A stretch of 64,000 nt of DNA from NCBI RefSeq assembly GCF_040054535.1, contig NC_090777.1:16867001-16931000 (forward strand), in the 5' to 3' direction. Below are positions 38,931-51,918 of this stretch, in pieces. The DNA comes from Antennarius striatus (taxonomy: Eukaryota > Chordata > Actinopteri > Lophiiformes > Antennariidae). Under the pieces are notes generated by a model. That model ran no database searches and was not told the origin of the DNA. It saw only the letters and a program-made list of their open reading frames with translations. Position numbers and translations under genes: made by a program. How positions within the stretch are numbered: the first letter of the stretch is position 1; the number at the start of each line of letters is the position of its first letter.

Positions 38931-41900
38931 TGTTTTAAATACGAATTTGCAGTCTATTAAATCGCATTACAGACAGAGACTTGGATGCATAATTATCAGT
39001 TAGTTATTAAACATTAATCTGCATACATGAGTAGGCATCATCTGTTCCTCAGTTACAATATGACTTAATGTTAACAAACGAAACACACACAAAAACATAA
39101 CACAACTACACATTTTAACTTCCTTTCATTTCTCCAAATAATTTCCTGAATCTGGGCTGTGCAGACATTTCATTTCTGAAAGTCAAATGGAAAAAAAAAA
39201 CAGTGTAAAAAAAGAAGGAAAGCAAATGAGACATTGTTTGTTTCAGGTATGATTCGTGAAGCTTTCAGCAAAGTTAAAGATGGTTTAAACAAGCACTGGA
39301 AGGGAGAGGGAAATGGGGGCGCTGGGTTTGGGTCAAGGGTTCAACCATGAGTTAGTGGGCTGACTGAATTCTGTGACCAGCTGGAGTCCGTGCACGGTTC
39401 ATGGGGCACTGGCTCTTTAATTTGGGAGGCTGCAGTGCTTTCTGATGTTTTAAGATAGAGGAGTTAAAGATCAGAGACAGGTGGGGAATCACTGGAGAAA
39501 CTACTACCAACAAAGCACACACCAAGGAGCTCTGTGAGGGAATTATAAAACTTTATTGGACTGTGAGCAGAATGGAGACACAACACTGAACAACACTAGT
39601 GAGTCAAGAACTCCAGCCTTGACTTTTATGCAGGGAAACCCCACAACTGACAAGCTTTTCAGTGATTTAGACAGCTACCATTGAGCAAACACAGTAGCTC
39701 CGGTAATTGTTATTCATTGAAATAGACAAGAAGGCTGTGGTTCATATTATCAACAACTTGACTAGTTTTGATAGAAGCATTTTCACAAGTTACTTAATGC
39801 TTTATAAACTCTCTGCTTGCTCATTTCATTTATTTTTGGGATATGCATTCCTAATCTGCAGCCGTTAAACCACACTACAGTATGTTCTCATAGTATGCAC
39901 GGAGTGTTTTAGAATATATTTCTTCTTTGGAGTTAATAACAACTATTCTATTTTATTATTTTATTAAGTTTGGAATATTGAAAATGAAATAATTCTGGTG
40001 TCTTTTATAATTCAACAATAACCTTAAAATGTTTTTTTTTCCCCTTTTGATAAAATTTTGGTACTTTTTTTTTCTACTTAGGTAGCTCAACAATAGTATT
40101 CTTTGTTTCAGTTGTTCCATGGCTGATTTTGTTTGGCATTGGTCTGTGGTGGACTGTGAGCCTCAGGCTGTTGGCAAGGACATACATTTTAACATCTAAA
40201 AATATGCAAATGAAAATGATACGTGCAGTTTTGCTAAAAATGACCAAATGAATGTGTTCCACTTTCCTTTCCCTCAAACACGGCATCTTTCCACAGTATT
40301 TTTGTCGGGCACAATCTGTTCTTGATTTGAGTTTCCTGATACACATGTGATGCACCACGCTGAAATGGGAGTGTTGCATTTGTTGTCCTGATGATATGGC
40401 ACCAAGGCCTGTCGTAGAGCTGCACAGGCTGCCTGTGTTTGTCCTCTGCTCTGTAACATGTGGTTTTAGTTACGGAATGTTTTACTGCTCGACAATGTTT
40501 CTGCCTTGGAGCTCGGCACACTGCATAAAGACTACTTTGTCCCCTGATGGCCACACGGGAAGAGTCTGCCTCACGGTGCATATACATGTACACAGGGTGA
40601 TGATGACATCAGCAAGTCCACTGGCCCATAGTGCTGCGTCCCCTAGACTCTAAGGTTTCAATACTGCATGGCTCAATGGCTCCCATTTCTATACAACTCG
40701 ATAAAAAGTCAAAAATAATATCTAAAATTCCATCTATTTCCACTCAGCTGGTATTAAAATCTGTGTTGCCTGTATGTCTACTGTCCTGTGCGGCACCAGT
40801 CGCACTAAAACAGCATGTAGCTTCAAATCCCTGGCCTGCAATGAACAGGACATTGGATCAAACCTAAAACAGACGTGTCACTGTTCCTTGTGCATGGTTC
40901 TGAAACTAATAAAAAGATACTATGAAATGCATTTAAAATAATTTAACCATGAAACAAGAAACAGAAATGTGCTGTCTATGAGAGCGAAGAAAACTTACAT
41001 ATTGACCTTTAAAATAGTGAATTGCAACAACTTCATCTCAACAGCCAATAATCCCTTTGGAAAAGTGTACAAAGTCAAGGGGATGAAAAGTGAACACATT
41101 TAATGTCACTGACACAACATCACACTTGTAGCTCCTTTCATTCACAGTGGTCTTTTAAAACTAGAACATGTGATTGTGATCTCATGGCCCTATTTGAAGG
41201 AGGTGATTAGCACACCCAGGAGTGCTAAGTGAAAAGCTTCGGTCAAGTTGGAAGATGTCTGGCATGAAGTCACCGTGGTTGTCACTTGGCACACCAAAAA
41301 CATGTTCCTGAGAGCCAAAGTGTTGCTAAACATTCATCGTCTGCAGTGACAGTCGATGCAGTGAGACCATTTAACAGCTTCCATCGTGTACTTTGTTTAA
41401 ACCACATTTCCCAGCAGCTGATCTACCCTGACCATTAAGGCCTGGTCAAAATTCAAGTGGCAGAGAGTATCATAAATGATTGTTTCTTTTTTTTTTTTTT
41501 TTTTCTGAACCCAAAGATTAAATGTCACTTTATTTATAATATTATAAAGCCAGGAGCTGATTGAAGAATACCAGCAACTTTGAAACTGTACAGCTGTGGT
41601 TGTATAGTGTGAAGCCTGACCAGGATGGAATCACTGCCTCAGGTAAACTACACATACTGTTGCTTCAACTGTGCTTGAACTTGAAAGGTCTATGCATAAC
41701 CTGAATGTCTACTTCAAGAGTTCATCGCAGCATCCATCTCACACCCTAAAACATTTGGTCTATACCTTGAGGCCAACAACATGTACAGCATTCAGTAGCC
41801 CTCTAACCCCAGACATGGTAACAGATGGGCGAGGGTCAAAGCTGAGCCAATGAGGACCATCCAGGAATCCTACAGAGCGTTGAAAACATCCCATTATTAC

Positions 41901-44410
41901 ACGGGAGAGATGAAAGGTTACATTTGTTCTATATTACTTCTTCTGGGGTTCAGTGGACCGACCGGAAACCTCACACCTGTTGGTGTCCGAGGCTCAGCCA
42001 CCCATCTTTGTGACCAAAGCCGTTTCATGTTGAAGATGATCAGTTCAACAGTACAGATTTATTCTGTTATGTTCTATAACGTAAAGCTATTTTCTGAAGA
42101 ATGCTTCACAGGCATTATACAGTATGTCTACGCATAACCATCTAACTGATTAGAGTAATTAATTTGTTGGAAATAGAGCTGTGTGGCTGTTTGTTGACTC
42201 TACAGGATAGTCAACACAGATACCAGTAGAACACAGCGTATTCAAGGACTGTAGACATTTGTAAGAAATGTGAACATACACACATACAAACATTTTTAGT
42301 AAATAAAATTAATGAGTTAATGTTAAGATAAACTGATCCACAGTGTAAGTGAATCATTCATTATTGAGCAGATATAATCCAACACTTATCCATTGGAATG
42401 CTCTGAACATTTTATCTGTTGCTTTGTTAAAATTATTGTACTTGATCAAGGTGTGAATCTACATATATACTGTATATTGAATGAGTCACAACCATTTTCA
42501 ATTTATTTAACAAGCCAATAGACGTTATGAATGGTTTTCTGATGTCTTGATGTGGTTGAAATGTGGGCTTACTCTAACAAAGAGTTCACTTTTACGAGGG
42601 ACCTTATATTTAGGTGGTGGATGGACTCCAGACATGGATCTGTCGCCATCTACTGGCCAAATAAACAACGTTCAGCCAGACTTTTAAAAAACTAACAGTG
42701 AGTGCCTACCTGTCAGCAGTCGTTGAAGAAGCCAAAATACATTCTTAAATTCATCATTTTATTAAAAACAGACAAGCATTTTCTAAAGAATGTTCTATAC
42801 AAAGTAAATAATTTATAAATCTTCCTTTGTTAAATATTATATTTCTGTGATTCATGGTCAGGACCTTTCCCTAAAGTTATGAGAACTTTCCCCGAAAGTT
42901 ATTGATTATCATCAGGCCTCCATAAAAGATGCAAAAGTTGGAGAAAAACCAACTGACATTGAATGAAAGACAATCAAAAGTAAATCAAGACAAAGCGACA
43001 TTACTGATGGAGAAGGCTCTGTCAGATTGGTGCTTTGTCCACAGGAGAATATATGAATTAGAGGCAAAGAAAACTATTGAGTGAAAGGCAAAAATGGAGA
43101 AGAAAAACTGTATTACATTTTTCTTTATTTCTAAAACTGTTTTTTAAATGACTACCAGGCTTTAACAGGTTGATTAAACTAATATATAATTTAACTTTTT
43201 TTTTTCTTTTTACTTAAACAGTTATGCCTTTGCTATTAATAAAATCATTTAAATCAGCAGTTTGTTCAATTTTTTAATATTGTGCTTGTAGAAGCCAAAT
43301 GATGCTTTGGGTCTCCTGTGGATAATTGGTCACAAGGTATAAATAGAGACCAATTGTTGGCAGGGCGAGGTCTTTTCGCCCGGAAGCATCAATAGTTTTT
43401 TTACTGTTGATAGCGCACTGATTGTGACTGAAACGCCGAACACTGAGATGTTTAGTTGTAAACTATAGGACAAGTTAAACGGAAATAAAACAGAACATTC
43501 ATGCAAAAGATTAGCGTGTCGAATCTTGATTAAGGAAGCGCGTCAACAACTCAAGAGTGGTGGAAACCTCAGTGACTTCAAGCGTGGCTTAGCATCTACA
43601 GAGCTATTGATAAAATTCAATCCTTGCGTAAGATGCTACCATATATTCTGTTATTACTGTTGGGGATGCCTAAACGTCATACTGGGATGCACAAATTTTT
43701 CTCGAAGCGCATCCTAGGGATGCACTATTTTCATGAGGTAAAATGAACTCTGCATATTTCAGGAACTGGATAAGATAGAAAGACGAAACAAATGGCATTG
43801 TATTCATGGAGGCAAGGGGATGAAAATTGGATCATGACCTTGCAAAACTAGGTCAAGTCAAATTTTCACTTTTATACCTTTTTAGGTACACATCTCTGAA
43901 ACCTGATGAGATATAATCACAAAACAAAAAGCAACTTTTTCAGGAAGCCAGAAGCACAAAAATGTGATGATGATCTTCACCTTTGGTGAAAAGCCAAATA
44001 CTCGATTGTACAATATAGAAGACATTGCTGCGACCATTATGAAAGTAGGTCAGAGTAACATTTTGAATTCAGGGGTGTCGCGGGATGTTGCAGTCTCTGA
44101 CTGCCTTGTTTGTTTTGTGATGGTAATGGTTAATATAACGTGATACTTTTAAGTCTTTATTTAATGTTTTTTACCCTTCTAAATACTTCATTTCTTCTGA
44201 AAAAACACTGCAGGACACTCATCAGTGTATTGCAACCGATGATAACAAAAGTGTTGATTTTGCCAAAAACACAACACGTCCAATAAATCACATTATTTGT
44301 TATATTAAAGTTCTAACTAACAAGGTGAAAACTAAAAGTGAAAACGCACTAGAAGTCAAGAAAAATTGTCAGGTCAATAGTGGACAAGTGAAAGATAGGC
44401 TTGCTTCTCT
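38931..44410. other. Non-coding stretch, no feature recognised
   Basis: About 5.5 kb of AT-rich DNA. Open frames are at most about 120 codons and have no recognisable domain. T- and A-runs occur near 40,031, 41,488-41,506 and 43,195. No exon with homology or element terminus was identified. Confidence 0.5.
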
Positions 44411-44963
44411 GAGGCCCCATCCACACGATGACGGATTTTTTTGAAAACTCAACTTTTTGAAAACGCATCGAAAACGATTCGTGTCCACACAACAGCGTTT
44501 TCAAAAAAATCTCCGTCCACACGTAAATGCACCAGTGCGATTTCAAAGACGGCTATAAGCATGCTAAACCATGTGGTGACAGTATTGAGTTGTTGTTTTT
44601 TTATTGAGTATTGAAATTTGATCCAATAGGAATCTTCCGTGTTTTGTTGTCACAAAACGCCTGCAGGAAGCAGGATGCTGCCATCAACAAGGTTCGTACA
44701 TCCATCATGTTTGTACACACGGGCCCATAAATATGACGTCACAGCAGTTTTTGTCGCAAGCAAGACATCAGCGTTTTTAAAAAGTTGTGGATACACCGTC
44801 CACACAACAACACAGACCCAGCGTTTTTAAAAAAATCCACCTAGGCCAGTGTTTTCAAAAAGCTGCGTTTTTGTTCCGGATATCTGCGTTGTCGTGTGGA
44901 CGGAAGGCGTAAACGCAACAAATAAGTTGCGTTTTCAAAAAGTTCCGGCATCGTGTGGACGAT
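44411..44963. mobile_element. hAT-type miniature inverted-repeat element
   Basis: The left end contains CCATCCACACGATGACGGA and the right end, read on the minus strand, TCGTCCACACGATGCCGGA. Internal copies of GTCCACACAACA and of GCGTTTTCAAAAA or its variants recur on both sides. No transposase frame is present. This organisation is typical of fish non-autonomous hAT elements built of repeated TCCACAC subterminal motifs. A clear 8-bp duplication was not fixed. Confidence 0.7.
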
Positions 44964-44977
44964 CTATCTGTCTATGT

Positions 44978-45156
44978 ACTAGCGGGGACCCATGGAAATT
45001 CCACGATAAAACAATATCGGACTTTGTTTGTTTTTTTGTCGCCGTAACAAGAAAACAAACCGCTGTGTCTGACGAAGCCGTAACTGCTCTGTGTGTGTGG
45101 GACGGATGAACACGAAGACGAAAGCCGCTTCGGCGTTACGGTGCAGCCATCCGGGT

Positions 45157-45157
<1 letters not shown>
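44978..45157. repeat. Dispersed repeat shared with 8.06 kb
   Basis: The GGGGACCCATGGAAATTCC core and following ATAAAACAATATCGGACTT match 8,057-8,106. The remainder up to the TA repeat was not recognised. Confidence 0.5.
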
Positions 45158-45232
<75 letters not shown>

Positions 45233-45553
45233 TGTACTGTATATATATGTATGTAAATGTATGTATATATATATACATGTATATAAATGTATGTATATAT
45301 ACATGTATATATGTGTATGTGTATATTTGTGTATGTACTGTATATATATGTGCATGTATATAAATGTATGTATATATATAAATGTACGTCAGTCAGTCAT
45401 CTTAAGATTACCACCGCTATATCCGCCGCAGTGGGTCACGGGGAGCCGGAGCCTATATGTATGTGTATGTGTATGTATGTATATATATAGTATATGTATA
45501 TGTATGTATGTATATACTGTATATGTATGTGTATATATATATACTGTATATAT

Positions 45554-45631
<78 letters not shown>
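45158..45631. repeat. TA/TG/TATG compound microsatellite with SINE fragment
   Basis: A TA run (45,158-45,230), then mixed TATG/TGTA repeats, a TG run (45,559-45,588) and a second TA run (45,589-45,630). A SINE 3' fragment (about 45,386-45,456, GTCAGTCAGTCATCTTAAG...GGGGAGCCGGAGCC) is embedded. Tyr-Ile-Tyr-Ile open frames here are artefacts. Confidence 0.9.
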
Positions 45632-45634
<3 letters not shown>

Positions 45635-46581
45635 TTCTTAAGAAGTTATTTGAAATTAAATGTGCTAAATGTACAGTGTTTGGAAGGCTGTAGGTCTAGT
45701 TATAACCAAGGTCTAGTTATAATTATAGATCATAGGCAGATACAGGTGGACAGTGAAACCTAACAAAACACGTTGAATTTATAAATCCATCCAATTTAAT
45801 CAGAAAAAAATTCACAGCAAAAGACCAAATTTACTGATCTAAACAAATAGATTTTTGGTGATTTATAGAAGTTTGTGTTAGGCACAAAAACTAGTTGGTT
45901 AGGTACACAAAAAATATTTTGGCAGGAGTGTATATACTGTAGATTAGTTATCAATGACATAGAAATGCATTTCCTTTTGATTTATAGGGTACAAAGTTGA
46001 ACGTTCCATTTATATCAACACAGCAAAATATTGTTTAAAGCAGCAAGTCAATAGAGGGTATACCGCTCTTGGCATACCGTACTCTTTCATATGACAGCAT
46101 CTTGTTCTGCAGGTGAACGTATGTGGTGAAAACAAAAAAAATATAAATCAGTAAATTAAATGACTCTTATCTGTTGCTGTATTAGGACATCAGGGTTGGG
46201 CCTTTATGTTGTTCAGTAGCTCCTCACAACTGTACAAACCTAGCTCATAAAAAACATCTTCTCCCACTGCAAGTGATATTAGTTTATAGGAGGATAGTTG
46301 AATATCACAACCATGGTTAATTTTTACATCAGTCAGGGAAAGAACATGTTCCGAAGTTGGAACTATTATATAACAAGGGTTGATGAAGGAGATTGAGAAT
46401 CAAACACGACTAACTTAAAAGTCTTGCTTTAATTAAATTTTAATGTTTAAGGGTATTTATTTACGGATTGTCTAACACACAAACCAGCAAATACCATTCC
46501 AGTGGCTAAAAAACAAAACAGAACACACTAAATTAGCTACTATATTCTTCATTTGTTGGTCCAGTGCAGCACACACAGATC
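45632..46581. other. 3' flank of protease gene A; otherwise featureless
   Basis: No gene. A minus-strand polyadenylation signal candidate (AAATAAATA, 46,453-46,462) lies about 120 bp after the stop codon of the protease gene. Confidence 0.45.
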
Positions 46582-48649
46582 TTAGTTGCTGGTCATCACC
46601 TGGAAAGAACACAAATGGAAAAGCATGAAAATGTTTCAGATTTGTCCACTAGAGGTCGCCAGTGCAACTGTACCACGAAACGTCAATTTGTTCTTCTAAA
46701 ACAAACTGTTTTTCATGAGTTCTATTTTAGTTACAAGGAAAAAGCTTGAAACCATCTTTCATCTTTTTTAATTTTAGAAGCCACATTATAAAGATTTCAT
46801 TGTAAAGCAGTAAACAGAGTGTTCCTGTCTCCAGAAGATTTTTTTAAAAAGTCATAAGGACTTCGGACGAGCATTAAACCATAAAGTCTTTTAACACTTA
46901 CTCTGTTGATCCAGCCCATGTAGGCACTGACTCTGGTGAAGACAGAGGGCTTCTTGGGATAGTTACAGCCCATACTGGAGCCAAAGCTCACCACACCGTG
47001 GACGTCCCAGGAGCCATCAGAGTTCTGACAGTTCAGGGGACCGCCAGAGTCTCCCTGAAGTTTATGTAGAAGAAATAGATGTTAGAGTGAGGCCAAGAGT
47101 CACTTTTACAGAAGCTTTAATTCATCAGTCTACAAGAATCTTATTTACGTTGCAGCTAGCCAGCTCTCCATCTCCTCCGGCACAAATCATGTTATTGGTG
47201 ACCAAGCTGCCCCACCAGTCGCTCTTGCTGCAAACGGAGTGGCTGACCACAGGGAGAAGGGCCTGCTGCAGGACGTCAGCAATAGGACCTCCAGCTTCAG
47301 AAGAAAAAAATGCTACCTTATTTAAGGCCAAACCTATACCAAAACCCGGATCTCTAATCTCATTTCCATTCCTTCTCATAATAGAGTGAGAAGTTGTTTT
47401 TTTTCAAAGACGTTCTCTAAAAATCAATCAGTTTTGTCAATAGGTCATAGCTCCTAAGCTTGAAACTGGATTGAACCACTTGTCTAAATGGATGATATTC
47501 TATCTACTGTATCTTAAAACTGGAGATTTTTGCACTCACCTAGCTTAGGTAAGAAAATGCTTACAAAACATTTGAGGACATAAATGCTGCTCTGTATTTG
47601 CTTTCTTTTGGTGGAACTTACTCCAGAGACGGCCCCATCCGGTCACGTAGCAGGGGAAGTTGTGAGGCAGGATCTCTCCAGATGTGGGAAGACAGGCAGG
47701 CATGATTTGATCGGACAATTTGACTGGAGTTGACAGCTTGATCAAGGCAATGTCGTTACTGGAGCATGGATGCAAACCCAACATTTAGAAACGAAAAATG
47801 ACAAAACATCAGCATGATATGTAAACTCTACGAGATGAAGGGAAGTGACTCACCGGATCCTGTAGGAGTCCCAGTTCTCATGAACGATGATCTTGGCAGG
47901 GCTGATGGCGATAGAGCCAGGCTCATTGTTCTTTAGGTTGTGTTTTCCCAGGTACACTCTGTAGGTGCGACTGCTGCTCAGCCAGAAAATACACAAACAT
48001 CTTTCAGGGTCACTTTGATGAAAAGATCTATTTAAAAAATAATATCTGTTCTCCATGTCCTAGTTCTTAGTTCTTAGTCCTAGTTCGTCTCATAGCCTCA
48101 CCCGATGCAGTGGGCAGCCGTAAGAACCCACTGGCTGGAGAGCAGGGTGGCGCCGCAGGTGTGGTAGAAGTTGCTGCCACTTTTGTACTGCAGAGACGCC
48201 TGAGGAGGAGAAGCACATGAATGTTGAAGAAAATAGTCCAAAGCAGTGTGGAAGAGAGTGTATGAAGGTTTCAGACCTGCCAGGGCCAGCTTTTCTCACG
48301 GACATCGACTCCACCAACCACCCTACTGACGATGGGAGGGAAGGTGGGATTGCCACACCCGTAGGCTGAAAAACAACAGATAGATAGATACTTTATTAAT
48401 ACCGGGGGAAATCCCTTATATCATCTGCTCACACACACTCACACACACTCACACACACACACACACACCAGCACAGAATATGGTAATTTATGGTGTCATT
48501 GTAACATCAGCAATAATCAGTTTGGCATAAAAGTGGCATTCTGTTAAAGTCAATCCAAATAAATATGGGTGTGTAATAAATTTATCAGTGCAGTAACAGC
48601 AGCAGAGCTTACCGCCAGCGACAAACAAAGCCAAGATCAGGAGTTTCAT
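46582..48649 (-). CDS. Chymotrypsin-like elastase 2-type pancreatic serine protease (gene A)
   Basis: Secreted digestive endopeptidase of family S1A. Eight exons on the minus strand: 48,649-48,613, 48,365-48,277, 48,199-48,102, 47,973-47,854, 47,758-47,622, 47,294-47,149, 47,054-46,902 and 46,599-46,582. All have GT/AG borders, giving 265 residues, the usual family length. Residues 1-13 or so are a signal peptide ([12 protein letters not shown]). Activation occurs at R27/V28 (SRVVGG). The triad is His72 (TAAHC), Asp117 (NDIALI) and Ser212 (GDSGGPL); Cys16 is the activation-peptide cysteine that stays disulfide-bonded. The C-terminus WINRVMTSN and [14 protein letters not shown] favour elastase 2 over chymotrypsin C, though the two are close. 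A TATA box lies ~45 bp upstream of the ATG. It is divergent from gene B. Confidence 0.93.
48377..48421 (-). mobile_element. LINE 3' tail in intron 1 of gene A
   Basis: On the minus strand this reads GGGATTTCCCCC, then ATTAATAAAGTATCTATCTA, the tail of the same LINE family as at 241-284. It stops about 12 bp before the exon 2 acceptor, so the acceptor's upstream region is partly transposon-derived. CA repeats follow at 48,428-48,468. Confidence 0.75.
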
Positions 48650-48691
48650 TGTGACCGTCTTCAACTGAAGTTCTGCTAGATTTGTGCCTCC

Positions 48692-48699
48692 TTATATAC
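48692..48699 (-). promoter_or_regulatory. TATA box of gene A
   Basis: TATATAAG on the minus strand, about 45 bp before the ATG. That leaves room for the very short 5' UTR typical of pancreatic protease genes. Confidence 0.7.
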
Positions 48700-49141
48700 T
48701 GTAGTTCTATACCAGCCAAAAGATTAAATGTGTTGCTGAACATTTGCCTCAGAGATGTCAGAGAAAGTTTGTGGGAAAAATATGTCAACCCTGGAGATAA
48801 GCCACAGATAATCTCAAACAGACTTTATCTACCCTGTCCAACCTCTGTGTGAAGCTCACAGGTGTTAAAAGTCCTGGTTACAGCTTTAACTTGAAACTTT
48901 AACACAACCTGTTCACCTAAAACTTAATTTTTCTGAAGGTGCAGCCTTAAATATATTTTGTTGTTCACATATAGACAAACACTTTCAAATAACACAGAAA
49001 AATGTAATAATGAGTTTTCAATTTTAAAAACATAGTTTTCAAAAATGGCAACCAGTAATATACCCTAAAACTAACAAAACAAACATAAATAAAACAACAA
49101 AACAAATATTTACTAGATGTCAGTTTTTATTAAATCAAATT

Positions 49142-49168
49142 TTACACACACACACACACACACACTCA
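49142..49168. repeat. Short (CA)n repeat
   Basis: About 24 bp of CA repeats in the divergent intergenic region. Confidence 0.85.
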
Positions 49169-49200
49169 CGAATAAATAATGCGTGACATGATTAAATATG

Positions 49201-49591
49201 ATTCTTAAGTTCATTCATTCATTCATCTTCCAACCCGCTCAATCTGCTAACGCAGGTCGTGGGGGAGCCGGTGCCTATCCCGGCAGTCTCAGGGCGTGAG
49301 GCGGGGGACACTCCGGGCATGACGCCAGTGTACCGCGGAGCCACATAGAAACAAACAATCATTCACACACACACTCACTCACTCACTCCTACGGTCAATT
49401 TGGGACCAGCCAATCAACCTGAAGTGCATGCTTTTGGTGGTGGGAGGAAGCCGGAGAACCCGGAGAGAACCCACGCAGACAAGGGGAGAGCATGCAAACT
49501 CTGCACAGAGCGGGACTCGAACCCGAGTCCACCGTGTTGTGAGGCGGCAGCGCTAACCACTGCACCACCGTGCTGCCCTCATTCTTAAGTT
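49201..49591 (-). mobile_element. tRNA-derived SINE with perfect 11-bp target duplication
   Basis: ATTCTTAAGTT is present at both 49,201-49,211 and 49,581-49,591, so the SINE is 49,212-49,580. On the minus strand it starts GGGCAGCACGGTGG. It has an A-box-like TGGTGCAGTGGTTAGCG and an intact B box GGTTCGAGTCCC (49,512-49,523) and ends in an ATGA tail. This is the best preserved of the four copies in the window and sits between the divergent promoters of genes A and B. Confidence 0.92.
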
Positions 49592-49758
49592 AATGCTTCC
49601 TAAATATTTCTTGCAGCAAAAATATAATAGATTAAACATATTTTCTCTAACATTCTCTGAGCCACAGCTCCCACAGTTCAGTCTTTGTATTCTGCTGAAC
49701 TGCTGCAGTGATCATTTCCACCGGGACACCTCAGCCTTGACCTAATATTCCTGGTCAC

Positions 49759-49880
49759 TTGAGGTCATTTTGTTTTCAGCTGAACTCCACCCCGATTGTG
49801 GTCTTGTTCAAAGAAAAACTGATCCGGTTCCATCTGGTTTTTGTAGGTTACATAACATCGTGAGAGGTATAAATATATCA
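49759..49880 (+). promoter_or_regulatory. Promoter region of gene B
   Basis: A TATA box (GTATAAATA, 49,867-49,875) lies about 48 bp before the ATG. Upstream are TTGAGGTCA (49,759-49,767), close to an NR5A2/LRH-1 site, and CATCTGGTTTTTG near 49,832, a weak fit to a PTF1-type bipartite site. Both factors drive acinar enzyme genes in vertebrates. Only the TATA box is reasonably firm; the other two are motif resemblances. Confidence 0.5.
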
Positions 49881-49915
49881 GGTGTTGTTCTGCAAACCGT
49901 GACGATACCGACACG

Positions 49916-51868
49916 ATGAAGTTTGCAGTTTTCCTTCTCTTTGTTGCTGGTGGTAGGTATCTTTCACTCAGAACACCATTTCATTACAATGTGTGAACTG
50001 TTATCGCTACAAAATGAATGGAGACTAATAATGTTAACCATTCTAGACCTTTTTTTTAATTTTCCCAGCCTACGGGTGTGGCACTCCCACCTTCCCTCCC
50101 CTGCTTACCAGGGTGGTTGGAGGAGAGGATGTCAAGCCTCACAGCTGGCCCTGGCAGGTAAGAGAGAACACAACATCAATAGTATAGTCAACCTTATTGA
50201 GAGAAAATGTAAGGCAGGCTTATTTGCAAAGCTTCTTTCAGAGATGGATCCAAGCAAAATGCCTTATACTACAAGTAAATACAAGGAAAAAATTGCTGAA
50301 ACAAAAGAAATTGTATAAATAAATTGACAAAATTTAACAGCCAAGTGTATAGCTTATCTGCCCTAACCTAGTACATTAATTAACCACAAGTGCAGGAAAA
50401 CACTTTGTAACAATGGAAGTGCAGTAACTGCATCAGAATACTTTTAATATTGGAAACAGACCCTGAAGTAGAAGAAGCATTAGATGGATGAAGTCCAACC
50501 AGAACATGAACAAAAGCAAGAGTGTCTTCTTCTAGGAAGACGCTGGGAACAAGAAAATGAAAGTTGTCCTTGTGTGTTTGCTTCAGATTTCCCTGCAGTA
50601 CAACAGAGAGGGTGAGTGGAGACACACCTGTGGAGGTACTCTGATCTCTGACCAGTGGGTCCTCACTGCTGCTCACTGCATCAGGTAAGAATATGAACTA
50701 TTAGAGGAATGGACTGAATATGTCAACCCACAAGCGCGTTCCCTCATGGTCCATTTTGAGTCTGGAGCATCTAAATGTAATATTTAAAAGCTCACCCGTC
50801 ACGGCTTCATGTTCTTCACTGAAACCCCACAGCAAAGGCAGGGAGTACAGAGTGGCCATGGGAAAGCACAACCTGAAACTGACGGAGGCAGGTGTTGTGT
50901 TCATGACCCCAGCTAACATCATTGTGCATGAGAAGTGGAACCCCCTGTTCATCCGGTAATATTCTACATTGTTCATGAAAATGAAGAACATTTGATGAAA
51001 CAGTAGTTTAATGATGTGTTTCTTCTGCAGTAATGACATCGCCCTGATCAAGCTGGAGTCTCCTGTCACCCTCTCTGACACAATAATGGCTGCCTGTCTT
51101 CCTGCTGCGGGCTTTATCCTCCCCCACGACGAGCCCTGCTACGTCACCGGATGGGGTCGTATCTCCAGTGAGCACAGTGTCCATCGTCTTTATGAGACAA
51201 AATTAATCCACTCTATGTGTCAGTGCTCCCATCTTTAACTGAGCTGAACCTGAACTCATCTTTCCTCCACCCAGCTGGAGGTCCCATCGCTGACATCCTG
51301 CAGCAGGCTCTCTTGCCTGTGGTGGACCACGCCACCTGTTCCAAGCCCGACTGGTGGGGTCATCAGGTGAAGGAGACCATGGTCTGTGCAGGTGGAGATG
51401 GAGTGGTGTCTGGGTGTAACGTGAGTCTAAAATACACATGTGTTCACCAAAGCCCACAACAAGGAGCTGTGGTGCATGCACCAATAAATCTGTCATACGT
51501 GATGAATTACTTGTAAATCCATTGTTATGTTTTAATTTGCTGTCATTTATGTGATGAATCAGGGGGACTCTGGCGGTCCTCTGAACTGTCAGAACTCAGC
51601 TGGGGTCTGGGAGGTTCACGGCATCGTCAGCTTCGGTTCTGGGCTCAGCTGCAATTTCCCCAAGAAGCCCACCGTCTTCACGCAAGTCAGCTCCTACATG
51701 GACTGGATCAACTCTGTAAGCGCCTGGGCATCTCAGATAATCATTTCAGAGGCTGAGGCCATGAGAAACATGACTGATCACATTTATTTCATTTGCAATT
51801 AACCTGTTTTCTAATGTGTATTAAGCTAACATGTCTACTCTTCCACACAGAAAATGGTGGCCTATTGA
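49916..51868 (+). CDS. Chymotrypsin C / elastase 2-type pancreatic serine protease (gene B)
   Basis: Secreted S1A protease. Exons: 49,916-49,952, 50,069-50,157, 50,587-50,684, 50,833-50,955, 51,031-51,167, 51,275-51,420, 51,563-51,715 and 51,851-51,868. The product is 266 residues. It has a signal peptide [12 protein letters not shown], activation site R27/V28 (TRVVGG), and triad His72, Asp118 and Ser213. [22 protein letters not shown] and ..[10 protein letters not shown] resemble vertebrate chymotrypsin C, and the end WINSKMVAY is closer to CTRC than to CELA2. Chymotrypsin C regulates trypsinogen in mammals, but that role here is inference. Exon phases match genes A and C. An AATAAATAAA signal lies 41 bp after the stop codon. 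Confidence 0.94.
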
Positions 51869-51908
51869 GATGAAGGACTTCCAGGACCACATCACTATGC
51901 ATGTACAG

Positions 51909-51918
51909 AATAAATAAA
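51909..51918 (+). terminator. Polyadenylation signal of gene B
   Basis: Overlapping AATAAA hexamers 41 bp downstream of the TGA, a typical distance for pancreatic protease transcripts. Confidence 0.75.

Noticed and set aside
44972-45763. Several Tyr/Ile/Cys-rich open frames of 67-127 codons
   Set aside because: Translations of TA and TG dinucleotide repeats.
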